37,475 nucleotides of DNA from Alphaproteobacteria bacterium CG_4_10_14_0_8_um_filter_53_9 (GCA_002791805.1 PFND01000084.1:1-37475), one strand, 5' to 3'. Shown: positions 17,152 to 27,348, counted from the stretch's first letter. Numbers and translations are program-made. Notes: generated by a model from the sequence alone, not told the origin.

Positions 17152-19704
17152 TTAAGCCACCGCCAGCGTCACCAAACGCCCGGGCACATACAGCTCTTTT
17201 TTAAGGGCCTTACCCTCTATCCAGGGCTGCACCTCATCCAAAGCCTTGGCCATGGCAAGGGCATCTTCCGCGCTAATGTCGGCAGGCACCACAAGCTTGC
17301 CGCGCACCTTACCGTTCACTTGCACCACAAGGGTTATTTCATCTTCTTGGGCGGCGGCCTCATCGGCCACAGGCCAAGGGGCGGCATAAAGCGGGTCTGT
17401 ATGGCCCAAAACCTGCCACAGGTGCTCGGTGATGTGGGGCACGGCAGGGTTAAGCAAACGCACAAGGGTTTCCGCACCAAATTTTACGGTGTCCGAAAGA
17501 CCCTCTTCAGCCGCTCTGTTCAAATCATTCATTAACTCCATGCACGCCGCCACCATGGTGTTATAATGAAAACGTTCAATGTCTTTTGTCACACGCAAAA
17601 TGGTTTGATGAATTTTACGGTTAAGGGCTTCGTTGGGCGCACTTTGTAGGGCATCCGCCGCCGCCACTTTGTGGGCAAGCGTCCACACACGGCCTAAAAA
17701 GCGCCACGCACCGTCAATCGCCTGCTCAGACCACTCAAGGTCGCGTTCGGGCGGAGCCGTAAACAGCATAAACAGGCGGAGCGTATCGGCACCATAGCGA
17801 GCCAAAAGCTCATCCGGGCTGTCCCCATTGTTTTTAGATTTGGAGATTTTTTCCGCCGCCAGAACCGTAAGCGCTTCTCCCGTATCTTTTTCAAAGGCTT
17901 TCCCGTCTTTCCAAACCACCTGGCTGGGGTAAACATAAGTACCGTCGGCCTTCTGGTAAGAATTTCCAATCAGCATTCCCTGGCAGAGCAAAGCCGCAAA
18001 AGGCTCACCACAAGGCAGCTTGCCCATATCCCGCAAGGCTTTGACAAAAAATCGAGAATAGAGCAGGTGCAGCACAGCATGCTCAATCCCGCCAATATAT
18101 TGGTTAACGCCACCTTTCATCCAGTAGTCCATCGCCGTTTTATCCAAAGGCTCATCGGCCTCAGGGCACAAATAACGGAGAAAGTACCAGCTGCTGTCCA
18201 TAAAGGTATCCATGGTATCCGTTTCTCGCTCAGCCTTGGCGCCGCAGCTTGGGCAGTCTACATGTTTCCACGTAGGGTGCTTATCAAGGGGGTTGCCAGC
18301 GCCATCAAAGGCACAATCTTCAGGGAGTTTCACGGGGAGCTGATCGCGCGGCACAGGCACAACGCCACAATCAGGGCAATGAATGAAAGGAATAGGGCAA
18401 CCCCAGTAGCGCTGCCGTCCCACACCCCAGTCTCTCAGGCGGTATTGGGTTTGTCCCTCTCCCCAGCCTTCCGCTTCAGCCTTGGCAATAGCGGTTGCAA
18501 TGGCCTCATCCACCTGTTTGCCGTTAAAAAGAGGAGAATTAACCACCTCACCATCACCCGTATACGGGGCGGCCGTAATGTCATGACCCTCGGGGAGAGA
18601 GACAACAGGCGTAATAGGCAGGTTATATTTGGTTGCAAACGCGTGGTCACGCTCATCATGAGCCGGCACAGCCATAATGGCACCCGTGCCATAGGTCATC
18701 AGCACAAAGTTCGCCACAAAAATAGGGAGTTTATCACCCGTAAGCGGATGAATCGCCACATAAGGCGTAAGAGCCCCCTTTTTCTCGGCACGGTCAATAA
18801 TCTCCTGGGCAGTACCCATACGGCTGGCCTCGGCAATAAAGGCAGCAATCTCAGGGCTCGTTTCAGCAGCTTTCTTAGCCAAAGGGTGCTCTGGAGCCAC
18901 AGCACAAAAAGTCGCACCATAAAGGGTATCAGGCCGTGTAGAAAAAACGGTAAGGGGGTCAAGCGCCGCACCCGCCTCATCCTGTACCGTAAAATCAAAC
19001 TTCATCCCTTGGGATTTTCCAATCCAGTTGACCTGCATGGTTTTCACACGGTCAGGCCAGCCGGGCAGGGTGGTAAGGTCATCAAGCAGGGCATCGGCAT
19101 AATGGGTGATTTTCAAAAACCATTGAGAAAGAAGCTTGCGCTCCACAGGCGCACCGCTGCGCCAGCCCTTACCATCCACAACCTGCTCGTTAGCAAGCAC
19201 GGTTTGGTCTATAGGGTCCCAGTTGACCAACGCCTCTTTTTTATAAACAAGTCCTTTGGCAAAAAAGTCCAAAAACAGTGCCTGCTGGTGACCATAATAG
19301 CTAGGTAAGCAAGTGGTCACTTCCTTGCTCCAATCGTAACTCCAGCCAAATTTTTTCATGACAGCCTTCATCTCGGCAATGTTTTCCAGTGTCCACGTTC
19401 CTGGGTGTATACCGCGCTTGATGGCCGCATTTTCAGCAGGCAGTCCAAAACTGTCCCAGCCCATGGGGTGCATCACATTAAAACCTTGGGCGCGCTTAAA
19501 GCGGGCCAGAACATCGCCCAAAGTATAATTGCGTACATGTCCCATATGCAGCTGACCACTTGGGTAAGGAAGCATCTCAAGTACATAAAACGGCTGTTTT
19601 TCAGGGTTTACGTGGGCTTCAAAAACGTTGTTGTCAAACCAGGTTTTTTGCCAGTCAGCTTCAAGAGATGACGGGGTATAAGGAGGGATAAGTGCTGTAT
19701 TCAT
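17152..19704 (-). CDS. leuS: leucyl-tRNA synthetase
   Basis: MLPYPSGQLHMGHVRNYTLGDVLARFKR (HMGH), EKISKSKNNGDSPDELLARYGADTLRLF (KMSKS-like); likely start MNTALIPPYTP. Confidence 0.96.
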   Translation of the reverse strand: MNTALIPPYTPSSLEADWQKTWFDNNVFEAHVNPEKQPFYVLEMLPYPSGQLHMGHVRNYTLGDVLARFKRAQGFNVMHPMGWDSFGLPAENAAIKRGIHPGTWTLENIAEMKAVMKKFGWSYDWSKEVTTCLPSYYGHQQALFLDFFAKGLVYKKEALVNWDPIDQTVLANEQVVDGKGWRSGAPVERKLLSQWFLKITHYADALLDDLTTLPGWPDRVKTMQVNWIGKSQGMKFDFTVQDEAGAALDPLTVFSTRPDTLYGATFCAVAPEHPLAKKAAETSPEIAAFIAEASRMGTAQEIIDRAEKKGALTPYVAIHPLTGDKLPIFVANFVLMTYGTGAIMAVPAHDERDHAFATKYNLPITPVVSLPEGHDITAAPYTGDGEVVNSPLFNGKQVDEAIATAIAKAEAEGWGEGQTQYRLRDWGVGRQRYWGCPIPFIHCPDCGVVPVPRDQLPVKLPEDCAFDGAGNPLDKHPTWKHVDCPSCGAKAERETDTMDTFMDSSWYFLRYLCPEADEPLDKTAMDYWMKGGVNQYIGGIEHAVLHLLYSRFFVKALRDMGKLPCGEPFAALLCQGMLIGNSYQKADGTYVYPSQVVWKDGKAFEKDTGEALTVLAAEKISKSKNNGDSPDELLARYGADTLRLFMLFTAPPERDLEWSEQAIDGAWRFLGRVWTLAHKVAAADALQSAPNEALNRKIHQTILRVTKDIERFHYNTMVAACMELMNDLNRAAEEGLSDTVKFGAETLVRLLNPAVPHITEHLWQVLGHTDPLYAAPWPVADEAAAQEDEITLVVQVNGKVRGKLVVPADISAEDALAMAKALDEVQPWIEGKALKKELYVPGRLVTLAVA

Positions 19705-19772
19705 AACGCCAAAGTGTAACGATAGCCGCCAAAAAAACAAGCCCCAAAGGGCCTGTAAAAGAAAAAGAGACT

Positions 19773-20300
19773 TTATTCCTTGTTAAGGGCACTCACTTTA
19801 TAAGCACGTGCTTTGGTAAGGATAATGTCTTCAAGCTGGCGCGCCGTGGCCGCATCGCTCTGCACATTTTGCCAAACGCCATTGTCTTTGGTACGCTTAA
19901 ACAGCGTAATCTTAAGGGCTTCAGGGGTAAGTTTCTGGCCTGTAATGAGGATATTCAGCTTAATCTGCTCATCAGTACGGGAGGGGTTGGTGTACCAATC
20001 CGTTACCACAACACCACCGGTGCTATCGGCTTGAATAAGGGGCATAAAGCTCACGGTATCAAGGGTGGCTTTCCACAGGTAGGCATTCACACCCAGCTCA
20101 GGAACATCACGACTGAACAATCCGCCGCTGCCGTCACGGTTTTTAAACGCATCCAGAATGTTACCGCTCTCGCCAGAAAAGAGACCAGGCCCTTTAGGCA
20201 TATCGGTAGGGTTTACAGGAGCCGGTTTAACATCAACACCAGAGCAGGCCACAAGGAAGGTTGCGGCGAAAAGAGCGTTAAGCGCGAAGAAGCGAGACAT
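19773..20300 (-). CDS. DUF3576-like lipoprotein
   Basis: MSRFFALNALFAATFLVACSGVDV lipobox; GVNAYLWKATLDTVSFMPLIQADSTGGVVVTDWYTNP; next to leuS-lptE-holA. Confidence 0.82.
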   Translation of the reverse strand: MSRFFALNALFAATFLVACSGVDVKPAPVNPTDMPKGPGLFSGESGNILDAFKNRDGSGGLFSRDVPELGVNAYLWKATLDTVSFMPLIQADSTGGVVVTDWYTNPSRTDEQIKLNILITGQKLTPEALKITLFKRTKDNGVWQNVQSDAATARQLEDIILTKARAYKVSALNKE

Positions 20301-20374
20301 GGATACGTTTTTTCCTTTGTTGCGGGCCTCACCATAGCGGGGATAAGAAAGTTTGTCTATCACCCATAGCAAAA

Positions 20375-20391
20375 GGCCGCCATAGGCGGCC
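20375..20391 (-). terminator. porin terminator hairpin
   Basis: GGCCGCC ATA GGCGGCC with an A-run on its left (U-run on minus). Confidence 0.65.
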
Positions 20392-20421
20392 GTTTGCTTT
20401 AGGTAAGGTTTAAGCGTTAGC

Positions 20422-21507
20422 TTAAAACTTCACGCGCATGTTCACGCCGTACAGGCTAACATCTTCCGTGGTCAGAGCAGTCCGATCAAGGTCGAAGTTA
20501 CGGTACAGAGCAGCCAAGCTGATGCCGTTACCCAGGTTGTACTGAGCACCAAGACCCATGGTGGTCAGGTCGTCAGAACGGGTACCAACATTGTTGTAGT
20601 CTTTCGACACACCGTAGTCAGCAGCCACTTCGTAGGCATCCCAGGCATAACCAACTTTGGCATACCAGGCGCTAGGTTCTTCGACAGCAGCTGCTTTGTT
20701 ACCCAGGCTTTGGGTTGTGTAAGCAACGGTACCGGCGATACCGGAAGTGTGTTTGGCAGAGACGCTGGCAGCAACTTCAGTGTCAACGCGGTTAGCCACG
20801 TTCTGGTTGCTGTCATTGTTCATGTGCACACCGGCAGCAGCAGCGACAGTAAAGTCGTTCATGCCACCTTCGTAGAACACGCTGGCGTCCATATCACCAC
20901 CTTGGGCGATAGCGGCACGACCTTGGAAGCCGGCCACGATTGGGCTGTCATAGCGAACGCTGTTAGAGCGGCTGGGAAGACCAAAAGTAGATCCACCAAC
21001 AGTCACACCGGAAGCAGCACCTGTGCTGGTTGCAAACTGAATGCCACCACCAATGTCGCTGTTTTCGCTGTTCATAACGTCACCAACACCGGCCAGGTCT
21101 TGGCCAATAACGCCATCAATGGCGGTGCTTTGACGACCAACATACACACCACCGAAGTTACCGGACATACCAACGCGGGCTTGACGCTCGGTCATGGTTG
21201 CAGCGGCACCATCAGTTACTTGGTTGTTAGCGGCGGTAAAATCCTTGCTGAAGTTGTTAGAAGGGTTACCTTGCATTTCGGCTTCGTAAAGCACAGAAGC
21301 GGTCAGGCCATTGTCCAAAGCTTGGGCACCTTTAAGGCCAAAGCGGCTGGAGCTCATGTCATTGTCCACGACGACGAAGTTAGTATCGGCGCCGTCATCA
21401 AAAGCAAAAACGCCCTTGTTAACCTGGCCGTACAGTTCAACGTCCACGGCGGACGCAGTAGCGGCCACGAACGCGAGAGCAGTCGTTGCCAGAAGGGTTT
21501 TGTTCAT
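20422..21507 (-). CDS. Gram-negative outer membrane porin
   Basis: MNKTLLATTALAFVAATASAVDVELYGQVNKGVFAFDDG...SSRFGLKGAQALDNGLTASVLYEAEM...C-terminal VSLYGVNMRVKF. Confidence 0.9.
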   Translation of the reverse strand: MNKTLLATTALAFVAATASAVDVELYGQVNKGVFAFDDGADTNFVVVDNDMSSSRFGLKGAQALDNGLTASVLYEAEMQGNPSNNFSKDFTAANNQVTDGAAATMTERQARVGMSGNFGGVYVGRQSTAIDGVIGQDLAGVGDVMNSENSDIGGGIQFATSTGAASGVTVGGSTFGLPSRSNSVRYDSPIVAGFQGRAAIAQGGDMDASVFYEGGMNDFTVAAAAGVHMNNDSNQNVANRVDTEVAASVSAKHTSGIAGTVAYTTQSLGNKAAAVEEPSAWYAKVGYAWDAYEVAADYGVSKDYNNVGTRSDDLTTMGLGAQYNLGNGISLAALYRNFDLDRTALTTEDVSLYGVNMRVKF

Positions 21508-21565
21508 AGTTCCCTATCCTTTTTTGTTTATCACGCCACGGACTTATCTGCCCTTGGGTAGGGGT

Positions 21566-21594
21566 AAACTACGTACCCTTTACCAGCAGGTCAA
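21566..21594 (-). promoter_or_regulatory. sigma70-like promoter upstream of the porin
   Basis: minus strand TTGACC - 17 nt - TAGTTT. Confidence 0.5.
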
Positions 21595-21816
21595 GATTTT
21601 TTGTGGCATTGGCGTAGGGGGTGTGGGCTTTAAATCACAGAGTGTGACATAAGCTCCCACCTACGTGCCCGTATTTGGCCTCTACCTTGATTCTTTGTCA
21701 AGATATACAGCTTACAACGCCTATCGTTTTTTCTCCCGATATAAGGAAGAGAATCCAAAAAGGTGTTTAAAAACAAAATGTTATATAAAAGCGCCCCTTG
21801 AGTTTGTAAAACGACC

Positions 21817-22785
21817 TTAAATGTCCATTCTGGAGGCAGAAGACGTACCGATGCGTTTAAGCAGGCCAGAAAGCTCATCCGTAGAGTCAAAGAAGATGCG
21901 CACACTCCCTCCCCCTGTCTGGTCTTTTTGGCGTATGGCAACCTTAAGGCCCACGCGCTCCTGCATCAGTTGTTCAAGGGCAGAAAGTTTGGGGTCATTC
22001 GTGCGGCGGGTCTTTGCGGTCTGGTTGGGGCGCACAAGGTGGCGCACAAGGTCTTCGGTCTCTCGCACACTCATCTGGTCTTTAATTACTTTGTTGGCAG
22101 CTTTAAGCTGCAAGTCAGCATCATCACTCAAGGCAAGGAGGGCGCGCGCATGCCCCATAGAGAGCAAACCTTTATTTACGCAATCCTTAATTTTATCAGG
22201 CAATCCCAGCAGACGAAGAAGATTGGTGATATGAGAGCGGCTTTTCCCGGTCACGCGGGCCATGTCTTCATGGGTGTAATGGAATTCGTTCACAAGCCGT
22301 AAATAGCCGGCCGCCTCTTCCAAGGGGTTGAGGTCGGATCGTTGAACGTTTTCAACAAGGGCCACTTCCAAAGCTTTGCCGTCATCAAGGGGGCGCACGA
22401 TAACAGGAACAGACGTCAGCCCCGCAATTTTGGCCGCACGCCAGCGGCGCTCGCCACCAATAATCTCAAACTTACCCTCTTGTCCTGGTGCCGGCCGCAC
22501 TAATAAAGGTTGCAGAACACCTTGGGCTTTAATAGAGCTCGCAAGGGCCTCAAGCGCAGTAGGCTCAAAATAACGACGCGGCTGAACAGAGGATGGGATA
22601 AGGGCGTCGAGAGAAACCTCCGTCTCACCCTTGGCAGGCGTTATGGCGGGTGTGGAGGAAACAGCTGCCGCAGCGGAGTCATCCAAAAGCGCGCTAAGGC
22701 CTCGGCCCAAACCCTTGGGGGCTGTCTGTGGTTTGGAGGGCATGGCCACAGTGTTTAAAGGAGAGGGGGTGGAGTCTTGGGTCAT
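21817..22785 (-). CDS. parB: chromosome partitioning protein ParB
   Basis: [13 protein letters not shown]...[45 protein letters not shown]...[17 protein letters not shown]. Confidence 0.97.
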   Translation of the reverse strand: MTQDSTPSPLNTVAMPSKPQTAPKGLGRGLSALLDDSAAAAVSSTPAITPAKGETEVSLDALIPSSVQPRRYFEPTALEALASSIKAQGVLQPLLVRPAPGQEGKFEIIGGERRWRAAKIAGLTSVPVIVRPLDDGKALEVALVENVQRSDLNPLEEAAGYLRLVNEFHYTHEDMARVTGKSRSHITNLLRLLGLPDKIKDCVNKGLLSMGHARALLALSDDADLQLKAANKVIKDQMSVRETEDLVRHLVRPNQTAKTRRTNDPKLSALEQLMQERVGLKVAIRQKDQTGGGSVRIFFDSTDELSGLLKRIGTSSASRMDI

Positions 22786-22824
22786 CGAGGGTTTCTTTCT
22801 TCTTTTACTATATAAAGGTACAAA

Positions 22825-23619
22825 CTAGGCAGCTCGGGGTGTTGCCGCAGGCTGAGAGAGGCGCTGGATCAATTCTGCCGCCAATCGGATATAAGCCTGA
22901 GACCCCGCAGATTTAACATCATAAATCAGGCCGGGCGCCCCATGAGACGGAGCCTCGGAGAGACGAACATTCCGGGGGATAAGGACATCAAAGACCTGGT
23001 GACCAAGGTGCTGACGAACATCATGGACAACCTGATTTGCAAGGTTGTTCCGTTTGTCATACATGGTCAGCAGGACACCTAAAATCTCAAGGCGGGGGTT
23101 AAGGTTCTTTTTCACAAGCTCAAGGGTTTTGAAAAGCTGGGAAAGTCCTTCCATGGCAAAAAATTCACATTGAAGAGGAATGAGCACATCCGTAGAAGCC
23201 ACAAGGGCGTTAATGGTCAGCAAACCTAAAGAGGGAGGACAATCAATAAAAACGTAGTCAAAAGCGTTTTGAGCCTCTGCGAGCGCCTCCTTCAAGCGCG
23301 TCTCGCGCGCCATGGCGGGCACAAGCTCTACTTCGGCACCAGAGAGGTGGATGGTGGAGGGCACAATAGAAAGTCCCGGCACCTGTGTCGGCACAATAGA
23401 GTCTTCCAAAGAGGATTCGTTCATAACAAGAGAGTAAGATGAGTGGGCAAGCCCGCGCTTGTCGATACCAAATCCTGTCGTCGTGTTTCCTTGGGGGTCA
23501 AAATCAACAACGAGAACGCGGTGGCCGCAGGCCGCCATCGCTGTCGCGAGATTAACGGCAGTGGTTGTCTTTCCAACACCGCCTTTTTGGTTGGATAAGG
23601 CAATAATTCTAGCTGGCAT
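22825..23619 (-). CDS. parA: chromosome partitioning ATPase ParA
   Basis: MPARIIALSNQKGGVGKTTTAVNLATAMAACGHRVLVVDFDPQGNTTTGFG. Confidence 0.97.
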   Translation of the reverse strand: MPARIIALSNQKGGVGKTTTAVNLATAMAACGHRVLVVDFDPQGNTTTGFGIDKRGLAHSSYSLVMNESSLEDSIVPTQVPGLSIVPSTIHLSGAEVELVPAMARETRLKEALAEAQNAFDYVFIDCPPSLGLLTINALVASTDVLIPLQCEFFAMEGLSQLFKTLELVKKNLNPRLEILGVLLTMYDKRNNLANQVVHDVRQHLGHQVFDVLIPRNVRLSEAPSHGAPGLIYDVKSAGSQAYIRLAAELIQRLSQPAATPRAA

Positions 23620-23730
23620 TGTCGCGCATTCTCCCCTGGTTATCCCCAGATAAGCCTATCTTACAGGCAGTCAAAACCTAGGTTTTCTGCGTGTATGCCG
23701 CACCATGGTGAAAGTTTGGGCGGTTGTATC

Positions 23731-23746
23731 CGTTCCACATGGAACG
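23731..23746. promoter_or_regulatory. parS-like site upstream of parA
   Basis: CGTTCCACATGGAACG, arms CGTTCC/GGAACG, similar to chromosomal parS TGTTYCACGTGRAACA. Confidence 0.6.
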
Positions 23747-23760
23747 GTTCAGGCTGCTGT

Positions 23761-24390
23761 TTAGCTCTGGGCGTCCGGGCGGATGGTTAGCACCACGCCC
23801 AACGCATCCGTTATACTCTTGTCAGCAGATATTGTCATGTTTTTGGCGGGCGGATAAGCCTCTATTTCTGTTAGATATGCCTGCCCTTTAAGCAACAACC
23901 AATACCCCTTAGGGGCGAGCAAAGGTTGAGTAAGCGGAAGCAAATCACTCAAGGCTGCAACAGCGCGAGCCGTCACAATATCAAAGCTTTTTTCAGGGAG
24001 AGTAGCGCAATCATCTGCACATATAGCGATATTAGATAAGCCTATGTTTTGTTTGACGATTTTTAGAAAGCTGGCTTTCTTCGCAATGCGTTCACAAAGG
24101 GTGAAATGCAGGTGCGGGCAGAGTATGGCAAGCACCATTCCTGGTAAACCGGCCCCTGTTCCCACGTCCAAAACGTGGCGAGGAGAGTCCAGCTCCTCCG
24201 TTTCCATCGCCGTAGGAAGATGCGGCACAATCTGCGCGCTATCCCAAATGTGTCTCGCCAGGGCATCGGGGGTCGTGCTTCGCCCAATCAGGTTGTGCGT
24301 TGTATTCCATTTAAGGAGGAGCGCCGTATAAGCTTCCAGTTGTTCCATCTGGGTGGGTGTCGGGTGGGGGAGAGTCTCTGGCCAAAGCAT
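23761..24390 (-). CDS. rsmG: 16S rRNA (guanine-N7) methyltransferase RsmG (GidB)
   Basis: KWNTTHNLIGRSTTPDALARHIWDSAQIVPHL...VLDVGTGAGLPGMVLAI; adjacent to parAB. Confidence 0.94.
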   Translation of the reverse strand: MLWPETLPHPTPTQMEQLEAYTALLLKWNTTHNLIGRSTTPDALARHIWDSAQIVPHLPTAMETEELDSPRHVLDVGTGAGLPGMVLAILCPHLHFTLCERIAKKASFLKIVKQNIGLSNIAICADDCATLPEKSFDIVTARAVAALSDLLPLTQPLLAPKGYWLLLKGQAYLTEIEAYPPAKNMTISADKSITDALGVVLTIRPDAQS

Positions 24391-24459
24391 AAAAGGGTCA
24401 TAGCGCGTAGATGAAAAGCTGGCAAGAGCCGCTTGATTTCGCAGAAATTTAAAAAGATA

Positions 24460-24473
24460 TGTAAGCGCTTACA
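24460..24473. promoter_or_regulatory. perfect 14-bp palindrome, possible operator upstream of rsmG
   Basis: TGTAAGCGCTTACA. Confidence 0.4.
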
Positions 24474-24509
24474 CACCTAAAAAGTGCAGCTTTTCTGGGC
24501 ATTTTAGAA

Positions 24510-24528
24510 AAGGCCTCAGAGAGGCCTT
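24510..24528 (-). terminator. terminator of the BON-domain gene
   Basis: AAGGCCTC AGA GAGGCCTT followed on the minus strand by TTCTAAAA. Confidence 0.65.
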
Positions 24529-24532
24529 GACG

Positions 24533-25252
24533 TTATTTAAGGGTGCTGTCCCCCAAAGGGTCGGGGGCTTGGGTGGTATAAGATCGGCTGCCAACAGTCA
24601 GGCGTCCCTGCCCTGCCGTGCCGTAGGCGCTGGCGGGGGCGCCGGCTTCCTGGTTGTTGTCAGGGTTTTCAATGGTCAGGTAGTCATGCACTTGGCGCAC
24701 ACCTTTCGTGGTGCGTAAAATATGAAGCACATGTTCGTGTTCTTCTGCACTGCTCACGGTACCAATCACATAAACGTGGCCGTTCACAACGCTTAAAAGG
24801 TAGTTAAGGGGGTAGGCATCCTTGGCAGCCAGCAGCCGGGGCTGAAGCTGGGCAGAGACCCACGTGTCCGAGGCCTTTTGTTTAAGAGAGTAGCTACTTC
24901 CCACAAACAGTTCATTATAAATCTTTTTCACACTGGGTGTCGCGCGCACAATGTTAAGCACACGCTCGCCTTCGTCTGTGGTGGGCACCACACCGGTGAG
25001 CAAAACATCCCCATAAAACACATCAATACCAATCTGGGTAAGATAAGCGGTGTTGGTCTGGGTCAGTCTGTCTTTAATAGAAACCTTGATTTTTGTATCT
25101 TCGGCCGTTTGGGTTACGGGGCGGTCTTGCAGGCCTATATAGCCTGCCGTTGCGGCGCCACCCATAATAACAGGCGCGCAGCCGGTGGCGGTAAGGGCCG
25201 TCGCACCCAGCAAAACAGAGCGGAGAAAAGAAGAAGACAAAAGAGGAGACAT
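24533..25252 (-). CDS. BON-domain lipoprotein
   Basis: LLGATALTATGCAPVIMGG lipobox; two BON-like repeats (IKVSIKDRLTQTNTAYLTQIGIDVFYGDVLLTGVV.. and VSAQLQPRLLAAKDAYPLNYLLSVVNGHVYVIGTV). Confidence 0.85.
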   Translation of the reverse strand: MSPLLSSSFLRSVLLGATALTATGCAPVIMGGAATAGYIGLQDRPVTQTAEDTKIKVSIKDRLTQTNTAYLTQIGIDVFYGDVLLTGVVPTTDEGERVLNIVRATPSVKKIYNELFVGSSYSLKQKASDTWVSAQLQPRLLAAKDAYPLNYLLSVVNGHVYVIGTVSSAEEHEHVLHILRTTKGVRQVHDYLTIENPDNNQEAGAPASAYGTAGQGRLTVGSRSYTTQAPDPLGDSTLK

Positions 25253-25318
25253 GGTAAAGGAAACTTTCTTGATATTGAGAGGGAGCGTAAGCACAATCCC
25301 GCGTTTTGTCTAGCCGGT

Positions 25319-25708
25319 TTACCTCATGTCGGGGATATGTTTGATAAAAGGGTAGGCCTTAAAAAGAAGGAGGGCGTCAATGCGTATCGTGCTCGTGGGG
25401 AAGAAGGAGGCAAGGGCGCGTGCCTCTGTCTGGAGCCTTCTCAGCTGGGCGGGCCCCAAGGCAAAACTGGCGTGCAAGGCATCCTGGCGATATTTCACTT
25501 CTACAAGCACAAGGTGGTGGCCGCGCCGTACCAGCAGGTCGGTTTGGGCCAAAGGGCGTCGCTTGGGGCGGGCTACAGGGCGGTAGCCGCGGCTCATCAG
25601 GTAAAGCAGGGCAAGCTTTTCGGCAAAAACCCCTTTAAGCTTAAGCATGTTAATGCCACGGGCAGTCCGCTTGGAGGTGCCGTGTTGGGGTGGTAACGTG
25701 CGAGACAT
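25319..25708 (-). CDS. YraN/UPF0102 family nuclease-like protein
   Basis: AEKLALLYLMSRGYRPVARPKRRPLAQTDLLVRRGHHLVLVEVKYRQD. Confidence 0.8.
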   Translation of the reverse strand: MSRTLPPQHGTSKRTARGINMLKLKGVFAEKLALLYLMSRGYRPVARPKRRPLAQTDLLVRRGHHLVLVEVKYRQDALHASFALGPAQLRRLQTEARALASFFPTSTIRIDALLLFKAYPFIKHIPDMR

Positions 25709-25741
25709 AATAAAACCATAACAGGCAGGAAAGTCTTGGCA

Positions 25742-27328
25742 ATGCATAAAAAGGGATACGTGGCCGCAGTGGCGCTGGGGGTGTGGTCAGGGATTGCCCC
25801 GGCTCTGCCGGTTGTGGCGCAATCAGGGTACGAGGTTGGGGTCGTTCGCGGTCAGCTGGAAAGGGCCGCCGCCGCCGTTTCACGGGGAAGATATGCCGAA
25901 GCGGTAGAAATTTACAGGGTTTTGGTCAATCAGGGGACAGAGGGCGAAAAAGGCCAGTCTCGTCTTGGCCTCGCAGCGGCCTTAAGCCAAATGGGAGAAG
26001 ACGAGCAAGCCCTGCGGGTGCTGGAAGGTACCGTGGCGGATAGAACCCCCTTGGGGCAAGAGGTTGCCGCGCTCAGGGGTCGTCTTGTTCTCCAGCTGGC
26101 AGAGAAAGCCCTTCATACCAAGGGGGCAGAAGAAGCGCGCCGCTGGCTTGTACAGTATGCCCGCCTGGCCGATGCACCGGATAGGTATCGTTATACACGT
26201 CTTATGGCCGTAACAGATACCTATGCTCCCGTGCAGGAGGCCTTTCTTAAGGTGGGGGTTCTCCTCCCTGTCACAGGGCCCCTCGCCACATTGGGGAGCG
26301 ATCTTATGGATGCGCTCAGTCTCGCCGTGCTGGAGGAAGGCTTGTGGCCAGGCACACACGTAGAGCTTAAGGTTTACGATGTGGGGAGTGTTTCCGCCCA
26401 GCAGGCAGCGCTTATGGCGCTTAATGATGGGGTGGGCCTCATTGTCGGCCCGCTGGAAAGTAAAAACGTGGTTGCCGTGGCCGGGCTTGCAAAAAGCGCA
26501 GGCGTGCCGGTCGTAGGGTTTTCAACAGATAAAGCCGCCGCAGGCGGAGGGGCGTGGCTTGCGGGGTATTTGGCAGCCGAGCAAGGCCATCAGGTGGCCG
26601 ATTATGCGGCACAGGCAGGGCACGAGCGTGTTGCGGCTCTGGTGCCAAGCAATACGTACGGGTACGAGCTTTACGATGCCTTTAAGGCCCGCGCAGGGGT
26701 CGAAGGCGTAGAGATTACAAAAACGGTTTTTTATAATCCGGAAAATGTGGATCTTGGCGCCAGTCTGCGCTCTTTAGTGGGAGACGGTACCTCTCCCCTG
26801 CCCTTTAGCGCCCTCTTCGTGCCTACAGGCGCGGCCAATCTGCCGCTTGTCGCCAGTCAGCTGGAGGTTCGGGGTGTCGCCGCAGGAGAGATGGTGTATC
26901 TCGGCACGGCACTCTGGCAGGATGCAGGGCTTCTCTCGCCCAGCGTCCTTCCCACGGTGCGGGGGGCAACATTTGCCGTTCCGCCAAGGAGCACAAAGTT
27001 TGAGACGGCGTTTAACGAAGCCTATGGCCGCGCGCCGCTTGGTTTGTCGCTTGTTGCCTATACAGTCGGCGAAGTTCTGGAAGAGCTCGCATTTGAGCAC
27101 ACACGAACGGGGCAAAGCCTTCAGGAGATTCTGGTACGGCCGGAAGGCTTTTATGCCGAGGGCGGCTACCTGAGATTTCTCCCGAACGGAGAAAACGTAC
27201 GGGGGCTGAGCATCGTCAAAATAGGCGCCGCTCAGTTTGAGGAAGTGGTGCGTGGTCTCCCCCTCGCGCCCGTGCCCCTGCCGGATAATCTTCTTCCCGC
27301 CACTGTTGGCCGGGGCTGGTTCTGGTAA
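25742..27328 (+). CDS. penicillin-binding protein activator (LppC/LpoA-like periplasmic-binding fold)
   Basis: signal peptide, TPR-like N-terminus, KVGVLLPVTGPLATLGSDLMDALSLAVLEEG...LIVGPLESKNVVAVAGLAKSAGVPVVGFSTD; divergent from yraN. Confidence 0.85.
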   Translation: MHKKGYVAAVALGVWSGIAPALPVVAQSGYEVGVVRGQLERAAAAVSRGRYAEAVEIYRVLVNQGTEGEKGQSRLGLAAALSQMGEDEQALRVLEGTVADRTPLGQEVAALRGRLVLQLAEKALHTKGAEEARRWLVQYARLADAPDRYRYTRLMAVTDTYAPVQEAFLKVGVLLPVTGPLATLGSDLMDALSLAVLEEGLWPGTHVELKVYDVGSVSAQQAALMALNDGVGLIVGPLESKNVVAVAGLAKSAGVPVVGFSTDKAAAGGGAWLAGYLAAEQGHQVADYAAQAGHERVAALVPSNTYGYELYDAFKARAGVEGVEITKTVFYNPENVDLGASLRSLVGDGTSPLPFSALFVPTGAANLPLVASQLEVRGVAAGEMVYLGTALWQDAGLLSPSVLPTVRGATFAVPPRSTKFETAFNEAYGRAPLGLSLVAYTVGEVLEELAFEHTRTGQSLQEILVRPEGFYAEGGYLRFLPNGENVRGLSIVKIGAAQFEEVVRGLPLAPVPLPDNLLPATVGRGWFW

Positions 27329-27348
27329 AAGGGCTTTGTAAAAATGCT

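Noticed and set aside
18067-19308. 413-aa plus-strand ORF opposite leuS
   Set aside because: Shadow ORF of leuS; no signal of an independent protein.
20710-21561. 283-aa plus-strand ORF opposite the porin
   Set aside because: Gly/Val/His-rich antisense translation of the porin codon pattern.
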